Part shown: positions 25,935-42,782 of the stretch, one piece after another
How the letters are laid out: every line of letters starts with the position of its first letter
Position numbering within the stretch: position 1 is the first letter of the stretch
From: Paraphysoderma sedebokerense
Lineage: Eukaryota > Blastocladiomycota > Physodermatomycetes > Physodermatales > Physodermataceae
Reading direction: 5' to 3'
NCBI GenBank assembly: GCA_025602915.1
Contig: JAHLJZ010000018.1
Coordinates: 62,001 to 126,000, forward strand
Length of the DNA: 64,000 nucleotides
Position numbers and translations under genes: made by a program
Notes under the pieces: model-generated
The model's database searches: none
Told to the model about the DNA's origin: nothing
Seen by the model: only the letters and a program-made list of their open reading frames with translations

Positions 25935-26520
25935 CTACCGAAACAAAGCACATTTCTTGAATGAATCACCGACATCACTTTTCCTATAAGGTTTGGTCGC
26001 CAAACAAGTAACAATATTTTCGGGTTGCTCAGTCCATAAATAATGATCAATTGAGCTCTCGGTGAGTTTGGACGCGAGCGTCTTCAATTGAGATTCATTT
26101 TTGATCTGCCAGAAAACGGTTCATCGTCACATCGAATTAGGGGGAAAAGTCGTCAGTTATCTGTAGGCGCAACCTGGATCTGTCCTGGCAATCATTGAAC
26201 CCAGTACGAAATAAGAGAAATAACGCACTTCTAAGACTACTTTATGCATATTCGGTGTATCCTTTAGGTACTCTATCGTGTTCATGTCGTCTTTAAATTG
26301 GTGAAGAACAGCAGTCGAGGCGTGACATGCTTGTGCAGTGACAGATCCAAGCGACCATGAAAGTGACTATTCCCGAAGGTAAAAGCGACGAAACAAAGAA
26401 CGTCAATAAGTCGCGCACAAGTAGACACTAAAGCTTAGCAATGTAGATACTTTAATGAGATCCTTCCGCACAACGATCCACATACACAAAGGCTCTACCG
26501 CGGCGACCGAAGATGCCATG
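25935..26520 (-). CDS. PTRHD1: Peptidyl-tRNA hydrolase domain protein PTRHD1
   Basis: Three short exons. The first is 26520-26452 (MASSVAAVEPLCMWIVVRKD, then LIK). The second begins SLSWSLGSVTAQACHASTAV and includes YLKDTPNMHKVVLE. The third begins IKNESQLKTLASKL and ends TEQPENIVTCLATKPY and FKKCALFR with stop TAG at 25935-25937. The order and wording match human PTRHD1, a Pth2-fold protein: AQACHA is the Pth2-family signature, and WLEQPEN is the corresponding human block. The protein is about 125-130 residues, normal for the family. Whether PTRHD1 proteins hydrolyse peptidyl-tRNA in cells is not settled. Divergent from MetRS with a 201-bp shared promoter. Confidence 0.9.
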
Positions 26521-26721
26521 ATAATTGGTTTTACTTAATCAGTGCGACCTTGTCTGCCAATGTCACCAATTCAAAGTGCTCGGACTTGAGCGCACCTTGT
26601 ACGATGAGAAGAAGGAAAGTCACGTGCGGTTGCTATGGCCGTTGTCAGGGAATTTTCACGACGCAACCGGCCGTGTTAAGAGTCATCTCATTCCGCACAA
26701 ATCCATATTCAAATCTTCGAT
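26521..26721. promoter_or_regulatory. Bidirectional promoter MetRS / PTRHD1 with CACGTG box
   Basis: 201 bp separate the two start codons. CACGTG at 26621-26626 sits almost in the centre, 96 bp before the MetRS ATG and about 100 bp before the PTRHD1 ATG. Such a palindrome is the core site of bHLH factors like Cbf1. Confidence 0.5.
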
Positions 26722-29700
26722 ATGGCACCGTCAAAGTCTGCTCCATCATCTACACCAGATGTGGCATTGTTGCTTCCCTCATCTATTGACTCTTCGTCGA
26801 CCGCAAACTCTCTAAAGGTCATTATAGCGCTTGCCCTATCCAACACCAAATACGCTATCTCGAAATCTACCACTACCGCCAAAGCCCCGCTGTCCGACTC
26901 GAGACCTGCAATAGAATTGGTAAAATCAGAGAAATTCTTATTCGATGCAAATGCTATTGTTAGGTATGTTTGAGTTCTTTTGACCCAATTTACGGAGATT
27001 TTGGCTAATGTTGCCTCTGTCAACTATAGTTACTTCCTCTCCCCATCATCACCGCAATCTTTGTCAGCCGCTGCTAAATCCTCGCATATCATTGAAGTCG
27101 AGTCCACTAAACTGATTAGATGTGTTTTACAACTCATTGAATCCCCAAAACCCGAAATTGAATCGACGCTTTCCTCAGTCATTAATGATCTGACTCCGTT
27201 GTTGCCGAATTTGCAAGCATCTCCCAAATCTGTGGAATCTGTGATCATTTTTTCAACATTACATACTTTAGTGAATAGTAAGAAACCTCAAGTGGCCTCA
27301 TTCATGCAAAAGCATGACCATATTAAGAATTTCGTCACAAAGATGTCTGTGGTCCCTGAATTGGCCGAGGCCGTTAAAACGGCGTCTAAGCTTCTGGTAT
27401 ACTATTTCAACTCCCTTTTATGTGATACTCTGTTCTCTGCATACTTACACTCTATGCTTCTTTACCACCCATGCAGACGGCAACCGCATCGTCCGGAGTT
27501 CCTGCCGTTGTCGGTTCCGTTGAACAACGAAAGGTCCGCGGAGGAATTGAGTACAAGCGAGACCCGAAAGTGAAAGTATTACCAAAGCAAGGTCAACGAA
27601 ATGTACTGGTTACTAGCGCCTTGCCCTATGTGAATAATGAACCTCATCTGGGCAACATCATTGGTTGTGTGCTTTCGGCCGACGCATTCGCCAGGTACCT
27701 TTCAATACGAATCTCTCCATAAATCACACCAAATTCTGAATATTACTTTTCTCGTAGATTCGGTCGATTACGAGGATACAATGTATTGTATGTCTGTGGA
27801 ACTGATGAGTATGGTACTGCTACGGAAACAAAGGCCTTAGAGGAGAAAATTTCTTGCCAAGCGCTGTGTGACAAATATCATGCCCTTCACAAGGGTATTT
27901 ATGAATACTTTAGTATTGATTTTGATTATTTTGGAAGAACGACAACGGAATGGCAGACAAAGTAAGGATTTCGTTAACTGGAAGAACGGGGGATGCATCA
28001 CTCTAACCGGGCTCTTTATTTACAAAGAATCGCTCAGGATATATTTAACAAACTGAACGCTAACAATTATGCCTTTGAACAATCCATGACTCAGTTATTT
28101 TGCGAAACCTGTCAGCGGTAAGACCCTTCGCTTCTGGTTGGTTTTGGGACGAACTCGATTCATTGAAATTCTGACTTGAACGTACGAATTTATTTAAATT
28201 GAAAAGGTTTTTAGCTGATCGATACGTCGAAGGAACTTGTCCATTTTGTGGGTACGAAGATGCTCGTGGAGATCAATGTGACGCTTGCCAAAAATTACTG
28301 AATGCGGTTGACTTAATCAACCCACGCTGTAAACTCGACAGCACCCGACCGGTCACAAAAGAGAGCTCACATATGTTTTTGGATTTACCGAAATTACAGG
28401 ATAAATGTGAAAATTTTGTTAAAACTAATAGCCAGAAAGGTATGTTTTCGTGTTGATGTTTCACAATGAAGTGCTGTCCTGATATATTTGTTTCCAGGCA
28501 AATGGTCTTCAAATTCCATCTCTATAACAAATGGTTGGTTAAAGGAAGGTTTAAAACCGCGTTGTATTACTCGTGATTTGAAATGGGGAACACCTGTCCC
28601 CTTAGAATCTATGAAGAATAAAGTGTTCTACGTCTGGTTTGATGCTCCTATTGGGTATGCTCTTCAAAAGTCGTTTTCAAATATAGAACCATGTATTGAT
28701 CCAACATTTCTATCAGTTACCTTTCCATTACTGCGAACTACACCGATAAATGGGAATTATGGTGGAAGAATCCAAAGAATGTTGATCTTTATCAATTTAT
28801 GGGCAAAGACAATATTCCCTTCCATACAGTCATTTTCCCTTCGTCTTTGCTTGGAAGCGGGGACGACTATACTTTATTGCATCATGTCAGTACAACAGGT
28901 GAGCAATCCACATGCATTGTATACAAAATGGTCATTTCGACTCACCAATATCCTTTCTAGAATACCTCAACTACGAAAGCGGCAAGTTCTCCAAATCCCG
29001 CAAGACTGGCGTCTTTGGATCTAATGTTAAAGATACCGGCATTCCAGTCGACGTTTGGAGATACTATTTATTCATCAACCGTCCGGAAAGCAACGATTCT
29101 GCGTTTTCTTGGAAAGATTTCATCTCTCGTAACAATAATGAATTATTAGCCAATCTCGGTAACTTTGTTAACCGTGTTCTCAAATTTTTGGCCTCACCCA
29201 AATACCAGTCCACTGTCCCGAAATACGAGGAGAACGATCCCGCTGATGAAGGTTTCAAAAACGATATCAATGAGCTACTCAAAAATTACATTGACGCTTT
29301 CGAAAATGTTAAGCTACGCTTAGCACTACAAATCGCCATGTCTATTTCAGCCCGAGGAAATCAATATCTTCAAGATAATAAACTCGATAACTCCCTTTTC
29401 GTTTCTAATCCCCAGAGGTGTAACAATGTCATTGCAAACGCCATTAACCTAGTTTACCTTCTGGCTCCTATATTCTATCCGTTCATGCCCAATACCGCCG
29501 ATGGAATCTGCAGGCAGTTGAATGTACCTATGCGAAAACTATGTGAGAAATGGGAATATGGCGTCGACGAAGGGCATGTCATCGGCAAGCCGGATTATTT
29601 GTTTAAGAGGATTGAAGAAAAGATGGAAGATGTGTACAGGGTGAAGTATGCTGGAACGAGCGCCGGTGGTGCTCCTGATGCCAAAAAGGTCGAGAACGGT

Positions 29701-29997
29701 GCGGCGGCAGCGACAAACGGTGCCGCCAAACCGGATGGCAAGAAGTCGAAACGCGGTGGTGCTAGTTCTAAGAAAGCGGCCGCCCCCGATCCTGTAAAGA
29801 TATTGGAATCTTTCAAAGGTACAGTTCCTGCTGATGTTCTGGAACTCAAAAAGAAAGTCGAAGTGCAAGGTGAACTTATTCGAAATATGAAAGCGGAAAA
29901 GGCCGATGCCGGGAAAATCAAAGGCGAAGTTGAATTTCTGTTGAAGTTGAAAGGAGCGTTGGGAGAAGCCGTGAACAAATTGGTTGCCTCTAATTAA
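26722..29997 (+). CDS. MARS1: Methionyl-tRNA synthetase, cytosolic, complete (right copy)
   Basis: Charges tRNA-Met for cytosolic initiation and elongation. Exons: 26722-26963, 27030-27396, 27477-27694, 27758-27961, 28028-28117, 28207-28439, 28498-28654, 28717-28898 and 28961-29997. All join GT-AG and total 2730 nt, 909 residues, close to the 900 of human MARS1. Order of domains: N-terminal GST-like domain (first about 200 residues, containing [11 protein letters not shown]), class Ia catalytic core with HLGN, zinc knuckle (CPFCG, CDACQ), [11 protein letters not shown] split by an intron, KFSKS (KMSKS loop), alpha-helical anticodon-binding domain, a Lys/Ala-rich linker, and a WHEP-type hairpin ([19 protein letters not shown]). 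GST-like and WHEP parts bind tRNA or partner proteins in multi-synthetase complexes. This is the only complete copy in the window. Confidence 0.97.
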
Positions 29998-30239
29998 GCA
30001 CTTCTGTCAATGGAAATATAGGATTGTAGAACAGAATTGGTCTTGATGACGAGACAGTATTGTGATATAATTTTTATAAATAGATAGAGTGAATCGAGAG
30101 GAAAGAAAAGAAAGAATAAAAGATGATTTTTTTGTGATTCTGAAGAATGACTTGGCGAGAATATTTCCCTTCTGAACGCGGCATCTGACTTTGAAAGTCG
30201 ACATCCATCAGAATAGGTCCATAGTAATCTTCATAAAGA

Positions 30240-32485
30240 ATGTCATCACATCGGCAATCTCATTACGCTATATTTATATCGGCCGCGGTATTGCGTCTCT
30301 GCATATTCTTATTCACAGACACAACCTGGGCAATCGATCGGGTTGAATTGTCAACTCCAGTGACCTCGTTTAAAAGATGTACGATTTCATCACTCTTTGC
30401 TGTTGTCTTTTCCGAAGTGAAACAGACCTCTTATTAACTATATGAATGTTAATATCTTTTCTCTTGCTGTAACTTAAATTCATGACAATCCGGCTTTCAA
30501 TCCTCATCGTCGTGAACAAAAACAAAAACCGTAAACAAATCGTGCTAACAGTGAAGGAAGGGCTATACCTCTATGAATCTAATATATCAGTATACGACAA
30601 TAATGTGTTTCACCAGGTACCGTCCCTGTTTATTACATATCCGATCTCATTAGTTCAGATATCTGACAAAGTTTTTGGTCCATTATGTCACTTTGCTGCC
30701 GTCCCAAATCACTCCAGCCTCCACTGTTGCTGCCATTCTTTCAACTACTTTATTCGCCATTTTCTGGTACGATGAATTCAAGAGTGAGAGAATTATTCTT
30801 ACAGATAGTATACATTATATGTGACTTGTTAATTGGGTGGTGCTTGATTCAAATTGGAAATGAAAAAGGCAGTATTGACGGAACCATCAAAGTCCGTGAT
30901 TCCGTTCGCAAAGAGGCTTTACAAGATGAAAGTGACTACGAAGACAATAGCGAGAACGAATCGAATCCGGAAAGCGATGACGATTCAAAGCCGCTGATGC
31001 AGAAAGAGAAGAAAATTCGCGACCGACAGCAGAAGAGGACTGAAGGCGTCGGTCTTACTGCGTTTAAGGGAGAATGGGATATTCAAGTGAATGAGCGGAT
31101 CGTTCTATTTCTGTATCCTTTATTCGAAATACTTGATAATACTCTTATGAATTGCTCGTTTCTCCTTAACGAATTGACTGCTTCCTTGAACGCGCCGTAT
31201 TAACTCATCAGATACCTTTTCAACCCATTGACAATTCTCTCGTGTATATCTCAAAATACCAATATATTTACATCGTTGGCGACAGTATTTGGAGTATATG
31301 CTGCTACACGAGGTAGAAAGTTTATTCGCTTTTTGTGGTATTTGGTAAAATATTGATCTATTTCGCGCGCACTCAGGACGTCTGATACAATCGTCAATGT
31401 CGATTGCTGCTGCATCATACCTAGGAGTGTATCCTGTTATGTACATATCCCCCGTGATACTGATTTTGGCCGAAACTCTCAGTAAGAAGAACACAGATAA
31501 GGTTGGTCGGAAGTTGTTGCGGTCTCTATAATGGCGAATAACCCATTGTAATGTATCGCATCTAGGTTCAATCACTTATTGGTGTAGGAATGAAAGTTAC
31601 AATTAGCACATTATTGTGGATCTCAGCTTTTCTTTTCTTGTCATTTTTGATGGTGGATGAATCTGTTGACGAGTTCATTAAGTGCTTGAAATCGGTGTAC
31701 GGAACTATGTATGTTACATTGTCTTGCTTCGTGTTGAGAAGGGTCCCACTAACGAAGTGCCTTCATTTTTTGGTGGTAGTTTGTTAGTTAGTGACTTGCG
31801 ACCGAATATTGGGTTATGGTGGTACCTGTTTATCGAAATCTTTGAACACTTCCGGAACTTTTTCCTCTTTGTATTCCAATTCCATCTGTTTAGTTACGTC
31901 GTCCCCTTTTCTATTCGGTTCAAGTGCGTACACTTTCCGTTATGGTTCCTTACCAGTCCTAGCTTATGATAAATTTGTCTTACCTTCACTTATTGGATGA
32001 CGAATAGATCGCATCCATTATTTATAGTATACCTACTGTCAGGTGTAATCGCAACTTTCAAGTCTTATCCAAGTGTAGGAGATATTGCGTTGGTTTGGGG
32101 TTTCTTGAGTTTGTTTCCCGAAATATTTAAGTGTAAGTTGACTTTATACCTTCATACTCGTCTGTTCTGATAATCGTTTCAATCACTAACTGTTTCGTCG
32201 TTGTGTTCAACGTTTGCTATAAAAATATAAGACATGAGATACTCGTACCTTTCCTCGAGTATCTTCATCTACACTTGTTTTCTTTCTCCGTTGTTTTACC
32301 ATTTATGGCTGTATACTGGATCCGGCAATGCCAATTTCTTTTACGCTATTACCTTGGTGATTGGGCTAGGAAACGTGTTAGTGTTAACAGATAGCGTGTT
32401 CGCCTTTAGAAGACGATTGTTCGATATCCAACACGCCGGAAGAGCTGGAAACGAACAAGAAGCAGAAGTGGTTCAGGTTTATTAG
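30240..32485 (+). CDS. PIGU: GPI transamidase subunit PIG-U (right copy)
   Basis: Identical in exon layout and sequence to 2809-5054, where domains are described. Both copies are intact, so the dosage of this transamidase subunit would be doubled without its partners (PIGK, PIGT, PIGS, GPAA1), none of which lie in the window. Confidence 0.94.
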
Positions 32486-32657
32486 GTGGGGTGAATAATA
32501 AAGCGTCACTAAACGATTGCCTGTATTCCCGCCTAAGGCGTGAAATGAGGGGTAATGTACTGGTAACAAAGTAGTGATAAATTTGTTGAGTACAAATAAA
32601 AACGAATTGACTGCTATGATTCTGTACAGTTATCAGATTAAATCAACTGTCATTACA

Positions 32658-34574
32658 TTAATTTCCAATATCGCTAACCATATACCGTATCAATTCTGAA
32701 ACTACATATACATTAATACTATTACCCAACAATCTATATTGCTGCTTTAACGTCGTAATCTCGGGAAACGAAAATGAAGATGGAAAATGTAACAGATTTG
32801 ATATTTCGCGCGGGGTAAAATATCGCATTTGTAATGCGGAGAGTGGGTTGTTTGGTAAAGATGGATTAGTTGTAGATCCTTGTGTAGAGGTATCCTTAGT
32901 AGAGTCTGCCGAGGACGAAGTTGCCGGTGAAAAAGTCACAGAGGCAGCGGGTGCTTCGGTAGCTGATATCGGATCTAGGAGAACTCGATGCTTCGATTTT
33001 GGATGTGGCAAAATTCTGAAGTTATTGTTTAAATGCGGGAAATGTATTCGGCGTAGGTTAAAGTATTCCGTCCATATTGGTGAAACCTAGGAGATCAGAA
33101 GAATATAAGTTATAAATCTTGTAATCCATAATTACAAGAAGTTTGGTTCAACTATGATAAAACACATACATCAACGTCTTCAGTTAGCTGCAACATTGAA
33201 CCGGTTGCTTCGACATAATGATAGTATCCTTTGGTAAAGCAACATGAAGCAGATGAGGACGGCGTGACAATATCTGTCCCAATGACAAGTTAAAACCTCT
33301 TACAGTCACAACTTACGAAAAAGAATATGAAATAGGTTCAAAATCAATTTATCCTACCAAATATTGGAGCAAACTTCCACAACACTTTATCCGGCACATT
33401 TGCCACAGCAGTCATATTTTCTGAGCTCTGCAGATACTCATTAATAGATTTCTGGACGACCGTAGTTCGATTAGGGCTAGGTATATCACATTGAATTCCC
33501 ACCGCTGTGTGATTAAAGGATAATGGTGATAGTTTTGCGAGAAGGTAATAGCGTAGCCTCGAGTTCGGTATTCCGAATTGATATGGGTTTAGGTGAAATT
33601 CTTGGTAACTATAATTTAATTTTGATAACTGCGATAGCAAAAATTCATGTGTATCGGATTCATCAAATCCTTTGACGTTCTAGATATATATTTTCCACGA
33701 TCACAATAATATCAGAGTGATAACTAATCATTAGCCGTTTCCGTCCACATCGATTAACGAAAGCATTATTTCAAGAAGCTTAAGTAGCGAATTTGAACCA
33801 AACCTCGATTAAAATGTATTTAGGTTTATTTTCTAACGACGGTAACACGGTATCCATTAAATAGATGAAACTTTTAGCTCTAGAGTCCTTTGATCCCTCT
33901 TGTTTGGAACATTTTTGTCGACTGTAAGGTTGACAAGGCGGGGACATTGTCCATAGATCTGCACGATACTTGTTGAATTTCGAGACTGGAATAGATTCAA
34001 TAAGAGACTATGGCAACATAGCAACATTTTGAAATTTTTCAGTCTGTGGCCTGATGAGTTTTGTTGCAAGCGATAGAAAAATAGACACACCTGAGTTATT
34101 CTCTCTCTGCCAAAGTTATGCGCTATTAATTAGGTCAGAAGATAAATCAAAGCAATAATAAAAAGACATGGAATAAACTGATTAGACTGATGGTCGTTGA
34201 TGAAGTGGCAAATGTGGAAAAATCATTTGATTTACCATAGACGTTGTTAGCGATATCATTGACTTCGAATGCCTGCACAACTTCAAAATCTGGAACAACG
34301 TCATCACATAATAAAGGAAATAACCAGTTTTAGCATTTATTCGGTGTAATTAAAGATACCCACAATCCAAGTTAAAGAGAGATTACAATTGAAATGAATT
34401 ATTCACGAACCAATTTTTGAAGTCGATAATGCACAATGCTAAACGGAGGTTGAAAAGGGTTAATCCGAGAATATGAAATCTACTATTAAAGGAGGTCGCA
34501 GGAGGTCCCGCCAGGAAGATATTTACCATTCCTCCAATACCGCTATAAAATTCTAACACCCTCAATTTTTCCAT
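32658..34574 (-). CDS. TRDMT1: tRNA methyltransferase DNMT2 (right copy)
   Basis: Identical to 5227-7143, with the same catalytic PPCQPY and CFTKGY blocks and the same low-complexity insert. CACGTG box at 34638-34643. Confidence 0.94.
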
Positions 34575-34680
34575 GACTCTGATTTATTAATTCGAACTGA
34601 CCATGGGTGTCGGTACTTCAGACATCTTGTTTATTCTCACGTGCAAATAAATATAATAAATTTAGTTTTACGACATAAGC

Positions 34681-36060
<1,380 letters not shown>

Positions 36061-36285
36061 TTCGACGAGCAATGATTTCCTTACATTCAGTCAGTGTAAT
36101 GGAGTAGCCAGTTGTATTTAATGCACGTGACGAGTTGCTGGGACGACGTTCTGCTTCCAATCTTTCGCGTCCTACTTGACAGCAGTTTGCTCACTTATAC
36201 CCGATATGCACCAGAAAAATTTAGGCTTATGCCAATATATTCGATGTAACAAACATTTAGGGTAACATTTCTTAGACATAAAATT

Positions 36286-39041
36286 TCACCGGGGAGCAGA
36301 CGGTTCTGCGCGCTTGAATTCATAGAAATGAGGTCTATTGAGAAATATTGGAAAATATTGTCAAATTAGATGGAGGAGATTTTTCTGATATAAATAAAAG
36401 AAACGTACGCTAGTTCACTTAGCCATTCTTCTTCCACTGCCATCACCTCTTTCATAAACTTTTTTGTGCTTTCTACAATTTCATGGAACACGACACATTT
36501 TGGAGTCCGTTTAAATAAGACACTATTTGGATGTGCCCAAACTGTTTCGCCACCTCTAATCAGCTTGTAACTTCCGTCCATTTGAAGTATAGCAGCATGA
36601 GGAAAATATCCAGACACTATAGCTTTGCGAATGGCAATTGTGTCATTCGTCGACGTTTTAGTCGGAAGTTTGAAGTGAGAGAGATGGCTGAGAAGGTATT
36701 GACGAATTTGGTGGGCACGTTGAAGGGATTTATTGTTGAGAAAATGGAGGTGACACCACCTAGGCGAAAGTTTTCCAAGTTTCGTATAAGCTAGGTATAC
36801 TATAGAGCTTATTAGTCTCCGCTTTTCAATAAACGGGAGGTAAGACACACAAAACCATTTAGATATGTCAGATGGTCTCCTTCTAAGACGGCAAACTTCA
36901 GTTTTTCTGTCTCGGCATCTATGCGCTTCTCTCTCGGAGAAAGGAATACGTTCTAATAATGACATGAATTGAATACACACACAAGACAGGCGAATATAGT
37001 AAACCATTACCTCGACTGAGAGCATTGCTACGATTGTCACAACCTCTTGAACGCATCCAAATTCGACAGCGGCAAACAACTAAACAGGAGAAGATTTGTG
37101 AGGATTAACAAGAGTAGAATATTAGAGATGCACAATACGTACGACTTTGGCTAAAAGTGGTTCTACGGGCATTTCGGCCATGCGCAATCCTTTCGGAATT
37201 GTCAAAGACCCATATTCGTCAATAGCATCCCAAGCGTATAGCAATTCTAGAGCTCGCTCCATGGAAAGACTGCTCGGCGGGTCAACCCAATCCCAACGTA
37301 TCACATTATCGATACCAAGCGCCTTGAGTTGGAGAACAACCGTTGAGAGATTTGTGCGTTGGATTTCAGGCATCGTAGTCGCGGGAAGTGTAGAATATAA
37401 ATCTGAAGGATATAGACGGTAGCATTTTCCTGGCCGGACTCGACCGGCTCGACCTAGAATCACCATTAACAATCATCATTTAGTCACTTTTGACTATTTA
37501 AAACGTTACCTGCTCGTTGAGTTGCACTGGATTGCGACGCAGGGGTGACAACGAGAGTTGAAAGATTTGTAATGGGATTATAGGTGCGAATCTGAGAATT
37601 ATGGTTAACGAGTGCACTTGAAAATAAGCAGAATCATATCAATCTCACCTTGACAAATCCGCAATCGATGACATAAACGATTCCTTCAATTGTAATTGAT
37701 GCCTCCGCAATATTTGTCGCGACGACCACTTTCCTTGTTCCTCGGGGAGTCGGTTCAAATATTTTCATTTGTTGCTCCGAAGACATCCCAGCGTATAACG
37801 GCAGCGCAAGAAGCTTGAAAGGCGAATTTAACGATCTACACGTAATATCAGTATTTCTCAATCATTTGTAGCTAAAGAGAGGAGCACCAACCTTTGACGG
37901 TTCTTCAATCCAGAGACCACTTTATCAATTTCTTCTCGTCCCGTAAGAAAGACTAAAATATCCCCAGCATCCTCGCGCTCATGAATAGTGGCTGCCACAT
38001 TGATAGCCTCTTCGACGTAATCCTGACAAGGCTCGATCTGATAATGAATATCCACTGGAAACATACGACCTTCTAAGGTCATCAAGGTCACTGGCTCTTT
38101 TCCATCGTAACCCTTCACATCTTTAAAATATTGAGCAAATTTTTCAGCATCCAAAGTTGCACTAGCCACGATTAAACGTAAATCCGGCCGTTTGCGCATA
38201 ATTTTCTTAATCAATCCCAATAACAAGTCAGTGTAAACAGATCTTTCGTGTGCTTCGTCGATCATTATCACACTATACTTAGATAGCAGCGGGTCAGACA
38301 AAGTTTCTCTGAATAAAGTGCCATCGGTCGTATATTTGATTCGAGTGTCGGCAGAGGATTTATCGTCGAACCGAATTGAATATCCGACCTAGATCATCAG
38401 GTCAACAACAATGAAAATGTTTACTTTAGCCCAATCTTTCAATGGCCAGCATACCTCCTCCCCCAATTGACAACTTCTTTCTTCTGCCACCCTACTGGCA
38501 ATACTGGTTGCCGCAACTCTTCTCGGTTGGGTGCAAACAACAGTTCGTCCGCCTTCACTCCAACCAACTTCGTGAAGGTACTGAGGAATTTGTGTCGTTT
38601 TGCCTGAACCGGTCTGACCAATAATAACTGTAACTGGATGATTTTCAACTAAATAGAGGATTTGATTTCCTATAACCAGAAAATCCGATGTCAGAACGTC
38701 TAAACTAACCCCGCCAACCAAGCACTGCAATTTCAAGATCATCAAAGAATTGAAATGATCTTGACGTACTATGTTTGTAAATAGGCAATCGAAGCCTCTG
38801 CTGGCTTAACGGCAATCCAGAGGCCTCACTACTATATGCATTGAATGTGGCGATCACTAGATCATCCTCCTCGGCCGTCGTCGCTCGCAGGCCGACAGGT
38901 CTAAGAACATTAGAACCTATGAACCAAAATTTGCGCCGAGAATTGATGAGTGAATGTCCATAAATATTTCATTAAACCATAATTTTGACTACTAAAAATA
39001 ACATACCTGGGGCTACAGTCCCCGGTTTCCAGAATGCCATG
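36286..39041 (-). CDS. DHX35: DEAH-box RNA helicase DHX35 (right copy)
   Basis: Identical to 8855-11610, including the short last exon. Confidence 0.92.
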
Positions 39042-39401
39042 GCTAGAAAGAGCGGTGTGGTTAGCAGTAGGTGGTCAAAATTGCGAAATTCCACGGCCGC
39101 GGACTTGGGTCAGACGCAGAATCGTGGTCACAACCGTCTCTGTATACGTTGAAATATGTGGCCGACAATGATAGCATGTACCATTCTTTAAGATGGCGAA
39201 GAGCACTTAGCAACTCGTACAATTGATTGGTGACTACGGTATGTGTTCAAGATAAGACATGATTGATACATGAATGGAGCGATCGACAATGGAAGGTAAA
39301 AGTTCAAAAAATGCTCTGATTTATTGAACATATAACTTATTCAAATTATCATGCCAGCACTAAGACCATGCTCACAACCACTGGCATCAAGATATTTGTA
39401 T

Positions 39402-42230
<2,829 letters not shown>

Positions 42231-42490
42231 CCTCCAGTGTCAATTAAGGCCAAGATTGGAAACGTCTTTCTTATACTACCGAGAAACAAGGTTGACAACT
42301 GTAACGATGACACAAGCAGATAAGGGGGGATGAATTCAGTTGTACTGCAATATTAAAATAGAACTTGAGTGGAATGCAGTAGGAATAGGTTATGGAGCAT
42401 TGGTCATGCGAATTGAAGTCGGGGCGGGGAGACAACTCCCACATCCACCATTTCACAGGGAAATCTTGTCCACCTCAAATATATCGGCAA

Positions 42491-42649
42491 ATGGCGAGAG
42501 GATCTAAAATTCCAATCGTTTGTATTATCAGGCAATATTCCAGAACACTTCCACAGATTCCGCCGGAGAGCCTTCAACAGAAATGTCCGAGAATCTGGAA
42601 CGAACAGTTGCCCGAATTCGGGGATGCAATCAAGCTGCGAGTAACATAG
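42491..42649 (+). CDS. Possible very small gene, unrecognised (right copy)
   Basis: Identical to 15060-15218; the same doubts apply. Confidence 0.25.
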   Translation: MARGSKIPIVCIIRQYSRTLPQIPPESLQQKCPRIWNEQLPEFGDAIKLRVT

Positions 42650-42782
42650 ATTTTCAATTTTTAACGGGACCCAAAACTGGGATTACTATTGATATTTATG
42701 ATAATCTATGACATATGCGGAACAGAATTTTACATAGTCGATATGCAAAGTAATTTCAGGTGTGTCACCATAATGTACAATC

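Noticed and set aside
26525-26815. Plus-strand ORF overlapping the MetRS promoter
   Set aside because: No family resemblance, and it overlaps the MetRS start exon in another frame.
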